From Nostoc edaphicum CCNP1411 (GTDB taxonomy: Bacteria; Cyanobacteriota; Cyanobacteriia; Cyanobacteriales; Nostocaceae), in NCBI RefSeq assembly GCF_014023275.1, contig NZ_CP054698.1:2604001-2668000 (forward strand): a stretch of DNA of 64,000 bases, given 5' to 3'. Position 1 is the stretch's first letter, and each line of letters starts with the position of its first letter. Under the pieces are notes generated by a model. It saw only the letters and a program-made list of their open reading frames with translations, did no database searches and was not told the origin of the DNA. Positions 18,204 to 26,655 of the stretch are shown here, piece after piece. Both the position numbers and the translations under genes were made by a program.

Positions 18204-20207
18204 CTAACTAGTAATTGTTCCAGTTAGAGGTGAACTAGGACTGGCGTAGTCTTTAATAGGCATCCTGCCAGCAAGGTATGCTAGACGACCGGCGACTGTT
18301 GCTAAATTCATCGCACGAGCCATTGCTGCTGGGTTTGGAGAAAGTGCGATCGCACTATTAATCAACAAGGCATCTGCTCCCAATTCCATTGCCTGAGCGG
18401 CTTCTGAGGGTGAACCAATACCTGCATCTACCACCACTGGTACACCTGCATTTTCGATGATGATTTGGATATTGGCGGTTGTTTTCAGCCCTTGTCCAGA
18501 TCCAATTGGCGATGCCAAAGGCATTACCGTAGCACAGCCTACTTCTTCTAAGCGCTTGGCTAACATGGGGTCAGCGTTGATATAAGGCAATACTGCAAAA
18601 CCTTCTTTGACTAATTGTTCTGCGGCTTGCAGCGTCCCGATTGGATCTGGAAGTAAATACTTAAGGTCTGGTATTACTTCTAACTTGATAAAGTTATTGT
18701 CTTCCTGTCCCAACAATTTCGCCATTTCTCGCCCTAAACGCGCTACCCGAATCGCCTCTTCAGCAGTTTGACAACCTGCGGTATTGGGCAACATCCAGAT
18801 TTTTGTCCAATCTAAGGCTTCAGCTAAACCTTCATGTCCGGGGGCCTTGGTTTGTACCCGTCGTACTGCTACGGTGACAATCTGGCAATCGCTAGCAGCG
18901 ACGCTTTGCTGCATTTCCTCAATGCTGCGATACTTACCAGTTCCCGTCATCAAACGAGATTGAAAGGTTTTACCAGCAATAATTAATGGGGAATCTGTAG
19001 AAACGCGATTCATCGTGTCTAGGGTACGGTGCCCATTAGAGAAATTGGCAGAGTTAGTCAGCATTGGGGTGGAGGTAGATGGCTTGGACTGGAAGCGCGA
19101 ATAGTGAAAATCTGAAAGCAGAGGGTCAGACTTTTGTTCCAAAATGAAATCGGCAATCAATGCGGCGGTTATGGGCGCAAGTAGAATTCCGTTGCGGTAA
19201 TGACCAGTAGCAAGGGTTAAATTTTGACAGTGGCTAGTGCCAAGGATGGGCAACTCATCAGGGGTGGCTGGGCGAAATCCCCACCAGAATTCTTGGATGG
19301 GATAATGCTTAAGTTGGGGATACAGCCGGATAGCAGCTTGTAGTAATTTTTGAATACCTTCTGGGGTATTGTCAGGGATGAAGCCAACGTCTTCGCTGGT
19401 TGCCCCAAGAACAAGGCGATCGCGTCTTGGTACGATGTAAATATTCTGTCCAAATAAAACTCGCTTTAAGGGCAATTCTGGTACAAATTCCGGTACTCTC
19501 ACACTCAGCATTTGTCCTTTTCGGGGACGTACAGGTAATGGTAACAATTCATTTGACCAAGCACCTGAAGCTAAAACATAGTGCGCGGCGCGAATTATTC
19601 CAGCATTGGTTTGCACGCCAACTACTTGTCCCTGCTGCTGTAAAAATGCTTCTACTGTAATCCCGTCTTTCAGTTCAACACCAACAGACTCAGCCGCCGT
19701 CCACAATACCTGAGCTAGAGCCTTATTATCAACTTGTGCATCTTCAGGATACCACCACCCACCTACTACATCTGCTCCTAATCCTGGCTGATATTGATGA
19801 ATTGCCTCTTTGGTTAACCAGTAAGCCGGAGAATAGGCAGGGGGGCAGGGGGAAGGGTGCAGAGGAGAGGAATTTTCCCCCTGCTCACTGCTCCCTGCTC
19901 CCTGCCCTGCCTCTTCAAAGAGGGGTGCGAGAATACCGCAGGGACGGTAGCCAGTATTTAAGCCGGTCAGTTCTTCTAATTTGCGCGTCCAGTCAGGATA
20001 TAAAGCACGCGATCGCCAACATAAGGAGCGCATTGCCTCATTAGAAATGTTTTCCGCATCTGGTGCTAACATCCCAGCGGCGGCGTGGGTAGCGGCAGCC
20101 TTGAAGTCACGACAAAGCACGGTGACCTGTGTCCCGCGCAGTTTTAGTTCAATGGCGATCGCTAAACCAATAACGCCGCCACCAATAATTACAGTCTCAC
20201 TAGTCAT
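18204..20207 (-). CDS. thiO-thiG: Bifunctional glycine oxidase ThiO / thiazole synthase ThiG
   Basis: A 667-residue natural fusion for thiamine thiazole synthesis, known in several cyanobacteria. ThiO (about 1-365) is an FAD-dependent glycine oxidase with the dinucleotide motif [10 protein letters not shown] at 7-16; it makes the imine from glycine. ThiG (about 405-660) is a TIM-barrel thiazole synthase, with the Schiff-base lysine in FIKLEVIPD and the phosphate-binding [20 protein letters not shown]. Residues 99-126 ([20 protein letters not shown] and beyond) are encoded by an in-frame STRR block not expected in ThiO. It lies in a surface region between GILAPLFEE and the conserved AYWLTKEA, so it is probably tolerated. 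No THI-box riboswitch is visible upstream, where tandem repeats begin at once. Confidence 0.93.
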   Translation of the reverse strand: MTSETVIIGGGVIGLAIAIELKLRGTQVTVLCRDFKAAATHAAAGMLAPDAENISNEAMRSLCWRSRALYPDWTRKLEELTGLNTGYRPCGILAPLFEEAGQGAGSSEQGENSSPLHPSPCPPAYSPAYWLTKEAIHQYQPGLGADVVGGWWYPEDAQVDNKALAQVLWTAAESVGVELKDGITVEAFLQQQGQVVGVQTNAGIIRAAHYVLASGAWSNELLPLPVRPRKGQMLSVRVPEFVPELPLKRVLFGQNIYIVPRRDRLVLGATSEDVGFIPDNTPEGIQKLLQAAIRLYPQLKHYPIQEFWWGFRPATPDELPILGTSHCQNLTLATGHYRNGILLAPITAALIADFILEQKSDPLLSDFHYSRFQSKPSTSTPMLTNSANFSNGHRTLDTMNRVSTDSPLIIAGKTFQSRLMTGTGKYRSIEEMQQSVAASDCQIVTVAVRRVQTKAPGHEGLAEALDWTKIWMLPNTAGCQTAEEAIRVARLGREMAKLLGQEDNNFIKLEVIPDLKYLLPDPIGTLQAAEQLVKEGFAVLPYINADPMLAKRLEEVGCATVMPLASPIGSGQGLKTTANIQIIIENAGVPVVVDAGIGSPSEAAQAMELGADALLINSAIALSPNPAAMARAMNLATVAGRLAYLAGRMPIKDYASPSSPLTGTITS

Positions 20208-20424
20208 TAGTCATTAGTCATTAGTCATCTATCATTAGCCATTTATCATTAGTACATAACTAATAACTCATAACTAATAACTCATAACTTATAACTTATA
20301 ACTCGTAACTAAAGACGGATCTATCTTCATCAGGAATGCTGAGTGCAATTAATTTTATTTTTTACTCAGCACTCGTTACGAGCTAAACGCCCCGCTACCG
20401 CTAACAGAACTTAGCACTGTTCAG
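20208..20424. repeat. Tandem short repeats (CATTAGT, AACTCAT, AACTTAT units)
   Basis: About 100 bp of CATTAGT-type 7-mers followed by ACTAATA/ACTCATA/ACTTATA units, then about 110 bp with a CTCAGCACTCGTTACGAG stretch. No gene is seen. The heptamers lie directly upstream of thiO-thiG and so displace or form part of its promoter region. Confidence 0.75.
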
Positions 20425-20820
20425 TTACCATAAAGCTCGAATTGGTTCGTTGCCTTGATTGACATCGCTTGATGGCGTGTCTGTTCCAGAAGTATCTGTG
20501 CCATCTGTTGTACTGTCAGCAGGTGATGTTGAGTCATCAGAAGGATTCTGAGCAACGCTACTCCTGTTGTCAGGTCTTGGAGCTACAATACTACGTCTGG
20601 GTTCGTTAGTTTCAGCAGTTTCATTTCCTTCAGTTGCAGTTTCCTCATTCTTGCTGCCAGCACTGCTATTAACATTGATATTAGCTGGCAGGACTTGTGA
20701 TTTCTTGTCACTGGGAGCGTTAGCGCTTTGTACGCCCATAGGAAAGTTGATGCCCAGTAATGTACCAAGCAGAATGGCTAAACCTCCAGCCATTAAAATT
20801 AAGGGTGTCCATCTACCCAT
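20425..20820 (-). CDS. Hypothetical membrane-anchored protein with Ser/Thr/Asp-rich tail
   Basis: 131 residues. An N-terminal membrane helix (PLILMAGGLAILLGTLLGIN) is followed by a disordered tail rich in S, T, D, N and P. It probably faces the periplasm or lumen. It directly follows the ferredoxin gene on the same strand with a 17-bp gap, so the two are likely co-transcribed. I do not recognise the family. Confidence 0.65.
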   Translation of the reverse strand: MGRWTPLILMAGGLAILLGTLLGINFPMGVQSANAPSDKKSQVLPANINVNSSAGSKNEETATEGNETAETNEPRRSIVAPRPDNRSSVAQNPSDDSTSPADSTTDGTDTSGTDTPSSDVNQGNEPIRALW

Positions 20821-20837
20821 CTTGTCTTAACTCCTTT

Positions 20838-21176
20838 TTAACCTTTTGGTGTCCACACTATTCGAGAACCTTGTCCCCAAAATCCATCAAACTTTGTCAC
20901 TTTCACATCGCCCAAAACCTGAGTTTGACAGGCTAAACGCAAGTCTGTTGTAGGAGAATGGGGAGGAAGCGAACGCCGTGCTCGATCACGCCAATTCGCT
21001 GCTGATACTTTGCCCTCTACCTTAACCGTACAGGTACCGCAACTGCCAATGCCCCGACAGTTTATTACCTTAGCACCGTCATTGTAGAGTTCAATACTAT
21101 TTTGCAGCAAAATTTTTCGGAGATTGCTTCCCTGTTCGCAATCAATTGTTTTACCTTCAGCTAGTACTTTAGGCAT
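20838..21176 (-). CDS. [2Fe-2S] ferredoxin
   Basis: A plant/adrenodoxin-fold ferredoxin of 112 residues from the ATG at 21174-21176 (MPKVLAEGK). The cluster ligands are Cys40, Cys46, Cys49 and Cys83, with spacing C-x5-C-x2-C as in the adrenodoxin/Isc type rather than the C-x4-C-x2-C of photosynthetic PetF. The basic loop (RDRARRSL) is unusual for a photosystem I acceptor. The longer frame starting at 21218 overlaps the divergent cimA region and is not preferred. The partner protein is unknown; the downstream gene is a small membrane-anchored protein. Confidence 0.85.
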   Translation of the reverse strand: MPKVLAEGKTIDCEQGSNLRKILLQNSIELYNDGAKVINCRGIGSCGTCTVKVEGKVSAANWRDRARRSLPPHSPTTDLRLACQTQVLGDVKVTKFDGFWGQGSRIVWTPKG

Positions 21177-21251
21177 TTTTAAATTGCCAAACTGGCTTTT
21201 TGTTGTATATTGACACATTGCCTCGAAAGTTGTCTCGTCGGTCCCAGTTTT

Positions 21252-22943
21252 ATGACCACAAATTCCTCACCTCAACTTTGGCTCTATGACACTACACTAC
21301 GGGATGGCACTCAGCGCGAGGGGCTATCGGTATCGATAGAAGATAAGTTACGCATTGCCCGTAGACTTGATCAACTGGGAATTCCCTTCATTGAAGGCGG
21401 TTGGCCTGGTGCCAATCCCAAGGATGTACAATTTTTCTGGCAACTTCAAGAAGATCCGCTAAAACAAGCTGAAATTGTTGCTTTTTGTTCGACTCGACGC
21501 CCCAATTCTACTGCTGCCACCGAACCGATGCTACAGGATATTTTGGCTGCGGGAACTCGCTGGGTAACGATTTTTGGTAAGTCTTGGGATTTACATGTGA
21601 CAACAGGACTCAAGACGACATTAGAAGAAAATTTGGCGATGATTCGCGACACTATTGAGTACCTCCGTTCTCAAGGTCGTCGCATTATCTACGATGCCGA
21701 ACATTGGTTTGATGGCTACAAGCACAATCGAGATTATGCTTTACAGACATTAGAGGCTGCGATCGCATCTGGTGCTGAATGGCTAGTCCTCTGTGATACC
21801 AATGGTGGCACTTTACCACACGAAATTAGCCAAATTGTTCAAGATGTAGTCAAGGTGACTGGGGAATGGGGCATGGGGCATGGGGCATGGGGCATGGGGA
21901 AAGAATCTACCCAATCACCAATGCCCAATGCCCAATCCCCAATGCCCCAAATTGGAATTCATACTCATAACGATTCGGAAATGGCGGTTGCTAACGCAAT
22001 AGCTGCCGTGATGGCAGGGGCAAAGATGGTACAGGGCACAATTAACGGTTATGGTGAACGTTGCGGTAATGCTAACCTCTGTTCGTTAATTCCCAATTTA
22101 CAACTGAAGGCGGGTTACAGTTGTATCACAGAAGACCAGCTCACACAACTTACAGAAGCTAGTCGTTTTGTGAGTGAGGTCGTCAACCTCGCGCCAGATG
22201 AACATGCTCCCTTTGTGGGACGTTCGGCTTTTGCCCATAAGGGCGGTATTCATGTATCAGCTGTGGAACGTAATCCCCTGACTTACGAACACATTCAACC
22301 GGAACAAGTCGGAAATCGTCGCCGCATTGTGATTTCTGAACAGTCTGGACTCAGCAATGTTTTAGCCAAAGCCCGCAGTTTTGGCATTGAACTCGATCAG
22401 CAAAAGGCAGAGGCCAGGGAAATTCTCCAGCGCCTCAAAGATTTGGAGAGTGAAGGATTTCAATTTGAAGCAGCCGAGGCTAGTTTTGTGCTGTTGATGC
22501 ACGAAGCTTTGGGAGATCGCCAGAAGTTTTTTGAAGTCAAAGGTTTCCAAGTCCACTGTGACTTGATTGAGGGGAAAGAAACTAGCAATGCCCTAGCTAC
22601 TGTCAAAGTCGCTGTTGAAGGGAAAAATATTTTGGAGGCGGCGGAAGGTAACGGCCCCGTGGCAGCTTTGGATGCAGCGTTACGCAAGGCTTTGGTGAAC
22701 TTTTATCCCCAAATTGCAACCTTTGATTTGACAGATTACAAAGTACGGATTCTCAACGGACACACGGGCACTGCGGCAAAAACTCGTGTGTTGGTAGAAT
22801 CGGGCAATGGTCGCCAACGCTGGACGACGGTAGGGGTTTCTACCAATATTTTGGCGGCTTCCTATCAAGCTGTGGTGGAGGGCTTGGAATACGGTTTGTT
22901 ATTACACTCCCAAGCGGAAGCGGCGGTGAAAGCTTCTAGTTGA
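21252..22943 (+). CDS. cimA: Citramalate synthase
   Basis: This enzyme condenses pyruvate and acetyl-CoA to (R)-citramalate, the entry to the threonine-independent isoleucine route known in several cyanobacteria. The DRE-TIM metallolyase signature DTTLRDGTQREGLS is at 13-26, the metal-binding HTHND follows mid-domain, and the regulatory LeuA dimer domain occupies about 430-550. The start is ATG 21252 (MTTNSSPQLW). An in-frame insertion of about 30 residues (GEWGMGHGAWGMGKESTQSP and on, 21860-21948) encoded by GGGCATG/CCCAATG repeats sits just before QIGIHTHND, that is, next to the active site, yet the frame is intact. A palindromic terminator follows. Confidence 0.92.
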   Translation: MTTNSSPQLWLYDTTLRDGTQREGLSVSIEDKLRIARRLDQLGIPFIEGGWPGANPKDVQFFWQLQEDPLKQAEIVAFCSTRRPNSTAATEPMLQDILAAGTRWVTIFGKSWDLHVTTGLKTTLEENLAMIRDTIEYLRSQGRRIIYDAEHWFDGYKHNRDYALQTLEAAIASGAEWLVLCDTNGGTLPHEISQIVQDVVKVTGEWGMGHGAWGMGKESTQSPMPNAQSPMPQIGIHTHNDSEMAVANAIAAVMAGAKMVQGTINGYGERCGNANLCSLIPNLQLKAGYSCITEDQLTQLTEASRFVSEVVNLAPDEHAPFVGRSAFAHKGGIHVSAVERNPLTYEHIQPEQVGNRRRIVISEQSGLSNVLAKARSFGIELDQQKAEAREILQRLKDLESEGFQFEAAEASFVLLMHEALGDRQKFFEVKGFQVHCDLIEGKETSNALATVKVAVEGKNILEAAEGNGPVAALDAALRKALVNFYPQIATFDLTDYKVRILNGHTGTAAKTRVLVESGNGRQRWTTVGVSTNILAASYQAVVEGLEYGLLLHSQAEAAVKASS

Positions 22944-22987
22944 CAAATAGCACTCAATGGTGTAAATAAATTTTACACTGATCAATG

Positions 22988-23015
22988 AAAAAGGGAGGCG
23001 ATCGCCTCCCTTTTT
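22988..23015. terminator. Perfect palindromic bidirectional terminator with HIP1 core
   Basis: AAAAAGGGAGGCGA and its exact inverse form a 28-bp palindrome with A5/T5 ends, whose centre is GCGATCGC. It lies between the convergent genes cimA and mscS and can serve both strands. Confidence 0.9.
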
Positions 23016-23033
23016 CGTGCAACCCTATTAGTA

Positions 23034-24608
23034 TCAATTCTTGGAAAAACCACAAATTTCAATTTCTTCTTGACTAAAAGTATCCTTTAATACCTTGCGG
23101 AGAACACGCTGAATATGAAGGTGTTTTCCAGGCTTGACTTTTGTCAGCGTCAGCAGCAATAGGTTATTCTCGCCGAAATTTTCTATTCCAGCTACCCGCG
23201 TGGGTTCTATAACATCCTGTTCATCCGCCTTTAACTCCTGTCCTACCTTGTCAACCACTCTATACACATGATCTAAATTGGAGTTATATGAAACGCTAAC
23301 TTCCACTCTTGCATATATATACTGTTTAGAGAAATTGACAATTGATCCAATATCCCCATTACGAATAATTTGCAATTGACCATCAGGATGACGGAGGTGA
23401 GTGGTTCGCAATTCAATCGCCTCTACAATCCCCTCAACACTTCTCTCTTCCATTTTGCCGGCTTCAACATAATCACCAACCAAGTAATAGTTTTCAAATA
23501 AAATCAAAAATCCACTAACAACATCATTAATTAGGTTTTGCGCTCCAAGACCAACTGCTATACCCACAATTCCCGCACCTGCTAATATAGGCGCAGGATC
23601 AATGCCAATCAGCTTGAGTATAGTAACTCCGGCAGTGAAGTAGATGAAATATTTGGCAAAACTCCGTATTAAGGGAATCAGCGTCAGCCGTTTCTGTTGC
23701 TGTGAGTCATTTAAATTTGTAGTTCTTAAATAGAACTCATCAAGAATAAAGTAAGCGACTTCAATCAAAACATTGCTAATAAAATAAACCCCAATAATCT
23801 GCACAATTCTAGGTGTATAAGCATTTATCCAAGCGATAAATTCTATTTCTGGAACAACAAGATTTACTATGCCAACATAGAGGATGTATTCCAAACATTT
23901 TTTGAAGAGGGGAATTAAATGGCATAAACGCTCGTATAAACGCAGTAGATTGTCAGAATTAGAGTATTTAAGACTCAGTGCGTCGAGAGTATCAACTATG
24001 GTAGTAACAGCTTTAATAATTAGTAAACCAATTGTAATTATGATGTATATTTTTAAAGCGATGTAAATATACTTGGGAATGACTTCTGGGAGGTAGAGAA
24101 ATTTAGCACAGATGATAAAAGAAGATATCCAGAGAGTATGAATAATAATTCTTTTTAAAACTTTAAAAAAAGCCTCAGTACTCTCATCATTAGCTTTTAT
24201 TTGATCGGCTCTCTTTGCGTAATTGCAGACCCAATCTATACCACGCTTTAAAGGTGGTATGCTAAATTTAACTAGCAATAGCAAACTTACACTTTTCAAG
24301 CTTGCCGTAAAAATATTGATCCAAAATTGAGTAGGAAGACTGCGAATAAGATTAAGTTGAAATTCCTGAAGGTTTCCACCTCGATAAATCACCATCCCAT
24401 TCACACCAATCAGCACAAGACATAGAATCACAGAAATTAAAATTAAAAGTCTGCTGATACTCCGGCGCAGGAATGTGATATTTGCAGTTATTCCTTGAAG
24501 CCAAGAAACTTTAGTAACCTGCTTAAAGATTATGCCAATCAGCCAGTTCAACAGCGAGAAAAAGACTATTAAAAATATGACTTCACCCAGGATAATTAAT
24601 ATATTCAT
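23034..24608 (-). CDS. MscS-family mechanosensitive channel / mechanosensitive-like transporter
   Basis: 524 residues with several N-terminal membrane helices (first at about 3-25, then near 47-75, 90-115, 145-170 and 180-205, and more near 240-320). The conserved MscS pore and beta domain follow (about 320-500), shown by GIDPAPILAGAGIVGIAVGL and GAQNLINDVVSGFLILFENY. The pore helix has the Gly/Ala packing pattern, and VGDYV opens the beta domain. It likely opens on membrane tension during osmotic downshock. It is convergent with cimA. Confidence 0.88.
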   Translation of the reverse strand: MNILIILGEVIFLIVFFSLLNWLIGIIFKQVTKVSWLQGITANITFLRRSISRLLILISVILCLVLIGVNGMVIYRGGNLQEFQLNLIRSLPTQFWINIFTASLKSVSLLLLVKFSIPPLKRGIDWVCNYAKRADQIKANDESTEAFFKVLKRIIIHTLWISSFIICAKFLYLPEVIPKYIYIALKIYIIITIGLLIIKAVTTIVDTLDALSLKYSNSDNLLRLYERLCHLIPLFKKCLEYILYVGIVNLVVPEIEFIAWINAYTPRIVQIIGVYFISNVLIEVAYFILDEFYLRTTNLNDSQQQKRLTLIPLIRSFAKYFIYFTAGVTILKLIGIDPAPILAGAGIVGIAVGLGAQNLINDVVSGFLILFENYYLVGDYVEAGKMEERSVEGIVEAIELRTTHLRHPDGQLQIIRNGDIGSIVNFSKQYIYARVEVSVSYNSNLDHVYRVVDKVGQELKADEQDVIEPTRVAGIENFGENNLLLLTLTKVKPGKHLHIQRVLRKVLKDTFSQEEIEICGFSKN

Positions 24609-24819
24609 CTTGTGAGTATCTGTTGGCTCATTTATTGAATTTCAGCAGGGAACTACTGCAAAAGTGCCTGAAAGTTGCTTCTATCTGTGTGCATGGATGT
24701 AGTCCACAAAGTAAAATCTTGGATGAACCCAGAATCTCACCCAAGCGTAAGCTCCTAGACCTAATAGTGCGATCGCTATTAAGGGTAAACCCAGAGTCAG
24801 TTGTAATCCATCGGGAAGG

Positions 24820-24976
24820 CTACGGTGTACACACAAGTCAAATTACCCCCCTTAATCCCCCCTTGCCAAGAGGGGAAACAAGAAAAATCTAGTTCCCTCC
24901 CCAATGCATCGGGGAGGTTTAGGGTGGGGTGAAACATTGGTTAATTAGCGATTTCATACTTGTGTGTACACCATAG
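24820..24976. mobile_element. CTACGGTG-family miniature element, intact copy
   Basis: The 157-bp element has terminal repeats CTACGGTGTACACACAAGT and, inverted, CTATGGTGTACACACAAGT (18 of 19 match). It is flanked by the exact 10-bp direct repeat ATCGGGAAGG (24810-24819 and 24977-24986). The interior carries AATTACCCCCCTTAATCCCC and GGGTGGGGT stretches seen in the copies at 45.5 kb and 62.7 kb. The ends match those of the Tn5-like IS at 45584-47071. It sits inside the oxygenase pseudogene. Confidence 0.88.
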
Positions 24977-25093
24977 ATCGGGAAGGAGAGCAACAGCGCA
25001 AACAGTAATCACAAAGTAGATTAAAAGCACTGCTTGCAAGCGTTGCACAACCAAAAATGCTTCTCGACAGCTACGACAATGTTGGGTGTGTTG

Positions 25094-25248
25094 CAATACT
25101 TGTCGGGTTTTGGGGAAAAGGGGAAGGTGGGGCCCCCTCTGGGGATAAGGGGCGGGGGAAAGGGGAAAGAAAAAACCTTTAACCTTTACCCTTTAACCTT
25201 TACCCCAAACCCAATTCCGAGTTAAAAATCCTTAACCGAGCAGTATTG
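25094..25248. mobile_element. CAATAC-family miniature element, copy 4
   Basis: The 155-bp element runs from CAATACTTGTCGG to CCTTAACCGAGCAGTATTG. The exact 10-bp direct repeat GGGTGTGTTG (25084-25093 and 25249-25258) flanks it. The interior matches the copy at 17424 in mirror orientation (AAACCTTTAACCTTTACCC, then AACCCAATTCCGAGTTAAAA). It interrupts the oxygenase remnant in the codons for the QHTQHC region. Confidence 0.88.
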
Positions 25249-25497
25249 GGGTGTGTTGTTTGTAGCGATCAAGGATTTGCTGGCGATCGCTATTGATATT
25301 CCGTTTTGGTGAAACATTGATTCCAACTTCGCTCCAAGGTAGTTGTCCGTGACAATAGCGATCGAACCAATTCCTAAACTCTATTACTAAACGGTCTGCA
25401 CTTGTAGGTAGCTGATAGGCAGTTTTCCAGCACTAACAAAGACTTGCTCAAGCTTGCAGGTATTTGCTGCTAATTTGCTAGCTGTTGTGGTTATCAT

Positions 25498-26260
25498 TGT
25501 TTAAACTCTCCAAATTGCTTGGAATGCATAACACCACACTTAACGCTTCTTAACGTCTCAGACTTTTAATAAGAATGCAAGGACAGTTAAGACAGTTAAG
25601 ATAATAAATAAGCTATATAAATTAATTAGTTTTTTTTTATAAGTTTTACTTAAATACTTTTCAATGATTCGTGAAAAACAATCTTACCTAAACAACTAGG
25701 GAAAAGAAAAAATCTGATAATGCGTTAGAAACTTGAATCTAACTTTTGGCGTTTAACCGCCCTTTAACCCAATACGGTTCACTTAAGGGAATTATCCGTT
25801 GAGGCCGGTAAGAGGTGCAGGGGAAGAGAAAAAGGCTTATCTGAACCACTAAAAAACTGAAGAATCCACATCACCCTTCATCAGTAAGATTAGCAATGTG
25901 TTTAGCGCCGATGATCGTTATCAGGTGAATCGACATGAAACATTGAAATTCCAACCCTTCGATTTACTTGAAAAAAACTGGCTGATTTGGCAACTAATCC
26001 AGAAGGCTAACCGTTTTGAGTAATTCTATTTTTAGGCTGGCTTTGACGCATCTGATTGAGTTTCTAGTGCCCAGTGCTGATATGGTTAAGTTAGTGCCTT
26101 TTGTGCCTTAAATGCAAAAATAGCAACCCAATTGCCAATTCTAGGCATGTTACTCCTATACCTAAAATGCGTAGGCGCAGCCCGCCGCAGGCATCGCTAA
26201 CATTTAGGTACAGACCTAGAAATCTAATGCTGCGACAAAAACTTTATCATATACAAGGTT
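25498..26260. other. Gene-poor region with an element remnant and a possible coding scrap
   Basis: The first 270 bp are AT-rich and featureless. CCCAATACGGTTCACTTAAGG at about 25767 resembles one end of a CAATAC element without a partner. From about 25790 to the TAA at 26021-26023 the plus strand is open with protein-like content (ADDRYQVNRHETLKFQPFDL, LEKNWLIWQLIQKANRFE) but has no start codon; I do not recognise it. A hairpin-forming repeat occupies about 26160-26216 (TACCTAAAATGCG... ...ACATTTAGGTA) around the dispersed GGCGCAGCCCGCCGCAGGC block. Confidence 0.45.
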
Positions 26261-26494
26261 TTAGGAGAAATTTTCCCAGGATTGAGCTACTAATTGGCTC
26301 AACCAGCGACGTTGTTGCTGATCCAGCAGTGAATCATCTGCTAGCAACTGAGCGGTTAATTCTTCCAAAGATTGACCTTGAGCGCGGACAATTTTAATAA
26401 CTCCAGCGATCGCACTAGCAACTAGTTCTTCATCAATCGGCTGTTGTCGTAGGTCAATAATTTCTTGGGGACTGTCTGGAATGGGATAATTCAT
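26261..26494 (-). CDS. Small conserved-type hypothetical protein
   Basis: A 77-residue acidic, helical protein (MNYPIPDSPQEIIDLRQQPI, then a run of A/I/E/L-rich helix, ending QRRWLSQLVAQSWENFS). There is no membrane segment or metal motif. Its composition and clear start support a real gene. It is divergent from the CruA-like gene with about 160 bp between. The function is unknown. Confidence 0.55.
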   Translation of the reverse strand: MNYPIPDSPQEIIDLRQQPIDEELVASAIAGVIKIVRAQGQSLEELTAQLLADDSLLDQQQRRWLSQLVAQSWENFS

Positions 26495-26655
26495 GGCGTG
26501 GGTTTACAGAAATACAAAATGAACAATAAATTTGACAAACTCTTAAAATTTCTTCACTGAATCTTTACGAAGCTAGTTAGGGCGGAGTGTACCTTACTTT
26601 GTGCCTTAATAAAATCTGTCTTAGTGAGTAGATTGATCGGAGATGTCAGGAAAAG

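Larger units (their letters stand above)
24681..25497 (-). pseudogene. Pheophorbide a oxygenase-like Rieske protein, decayed, with two element insertions
   Basis: Reading the minus strand and skipping two mobile elements gives a coherent C-terminal protein: YQLPTSADRLVIEFRNWFDR, then ILDRYKQHTQHCRSCREAF, a membrane-helix pair, and a VDYIHAHR end with TAG at 24681-24683. This matches the C-terminus of PaO/Lls1-type oxygenases (TSAD..., QHTQHC..C, two C-terminal helices). A separate N-terminal stub, MITTTASKLAANTCKLEQVF, starts at 25497 and is joined out of frame to the C-terminal part. The Rieske and iron-binding domains are therefore deleted. The elements at 24820-24976 and 25094-25248 then split what was left. 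Confidence 0.75.

Noticed and set aside
18204..20207. thiO-thiG as an assembly artefact joining two genes
   Set aside because: The fusion is a known cyanobacterial arrangement and the frame is continuous through both domains.
17393..20424. THI-box riboswitch for thiO-thiG
   Set aside because: The upstream region (20208-20424) is tandem repeats and shows none of the conserved CUGAGA-type elements.
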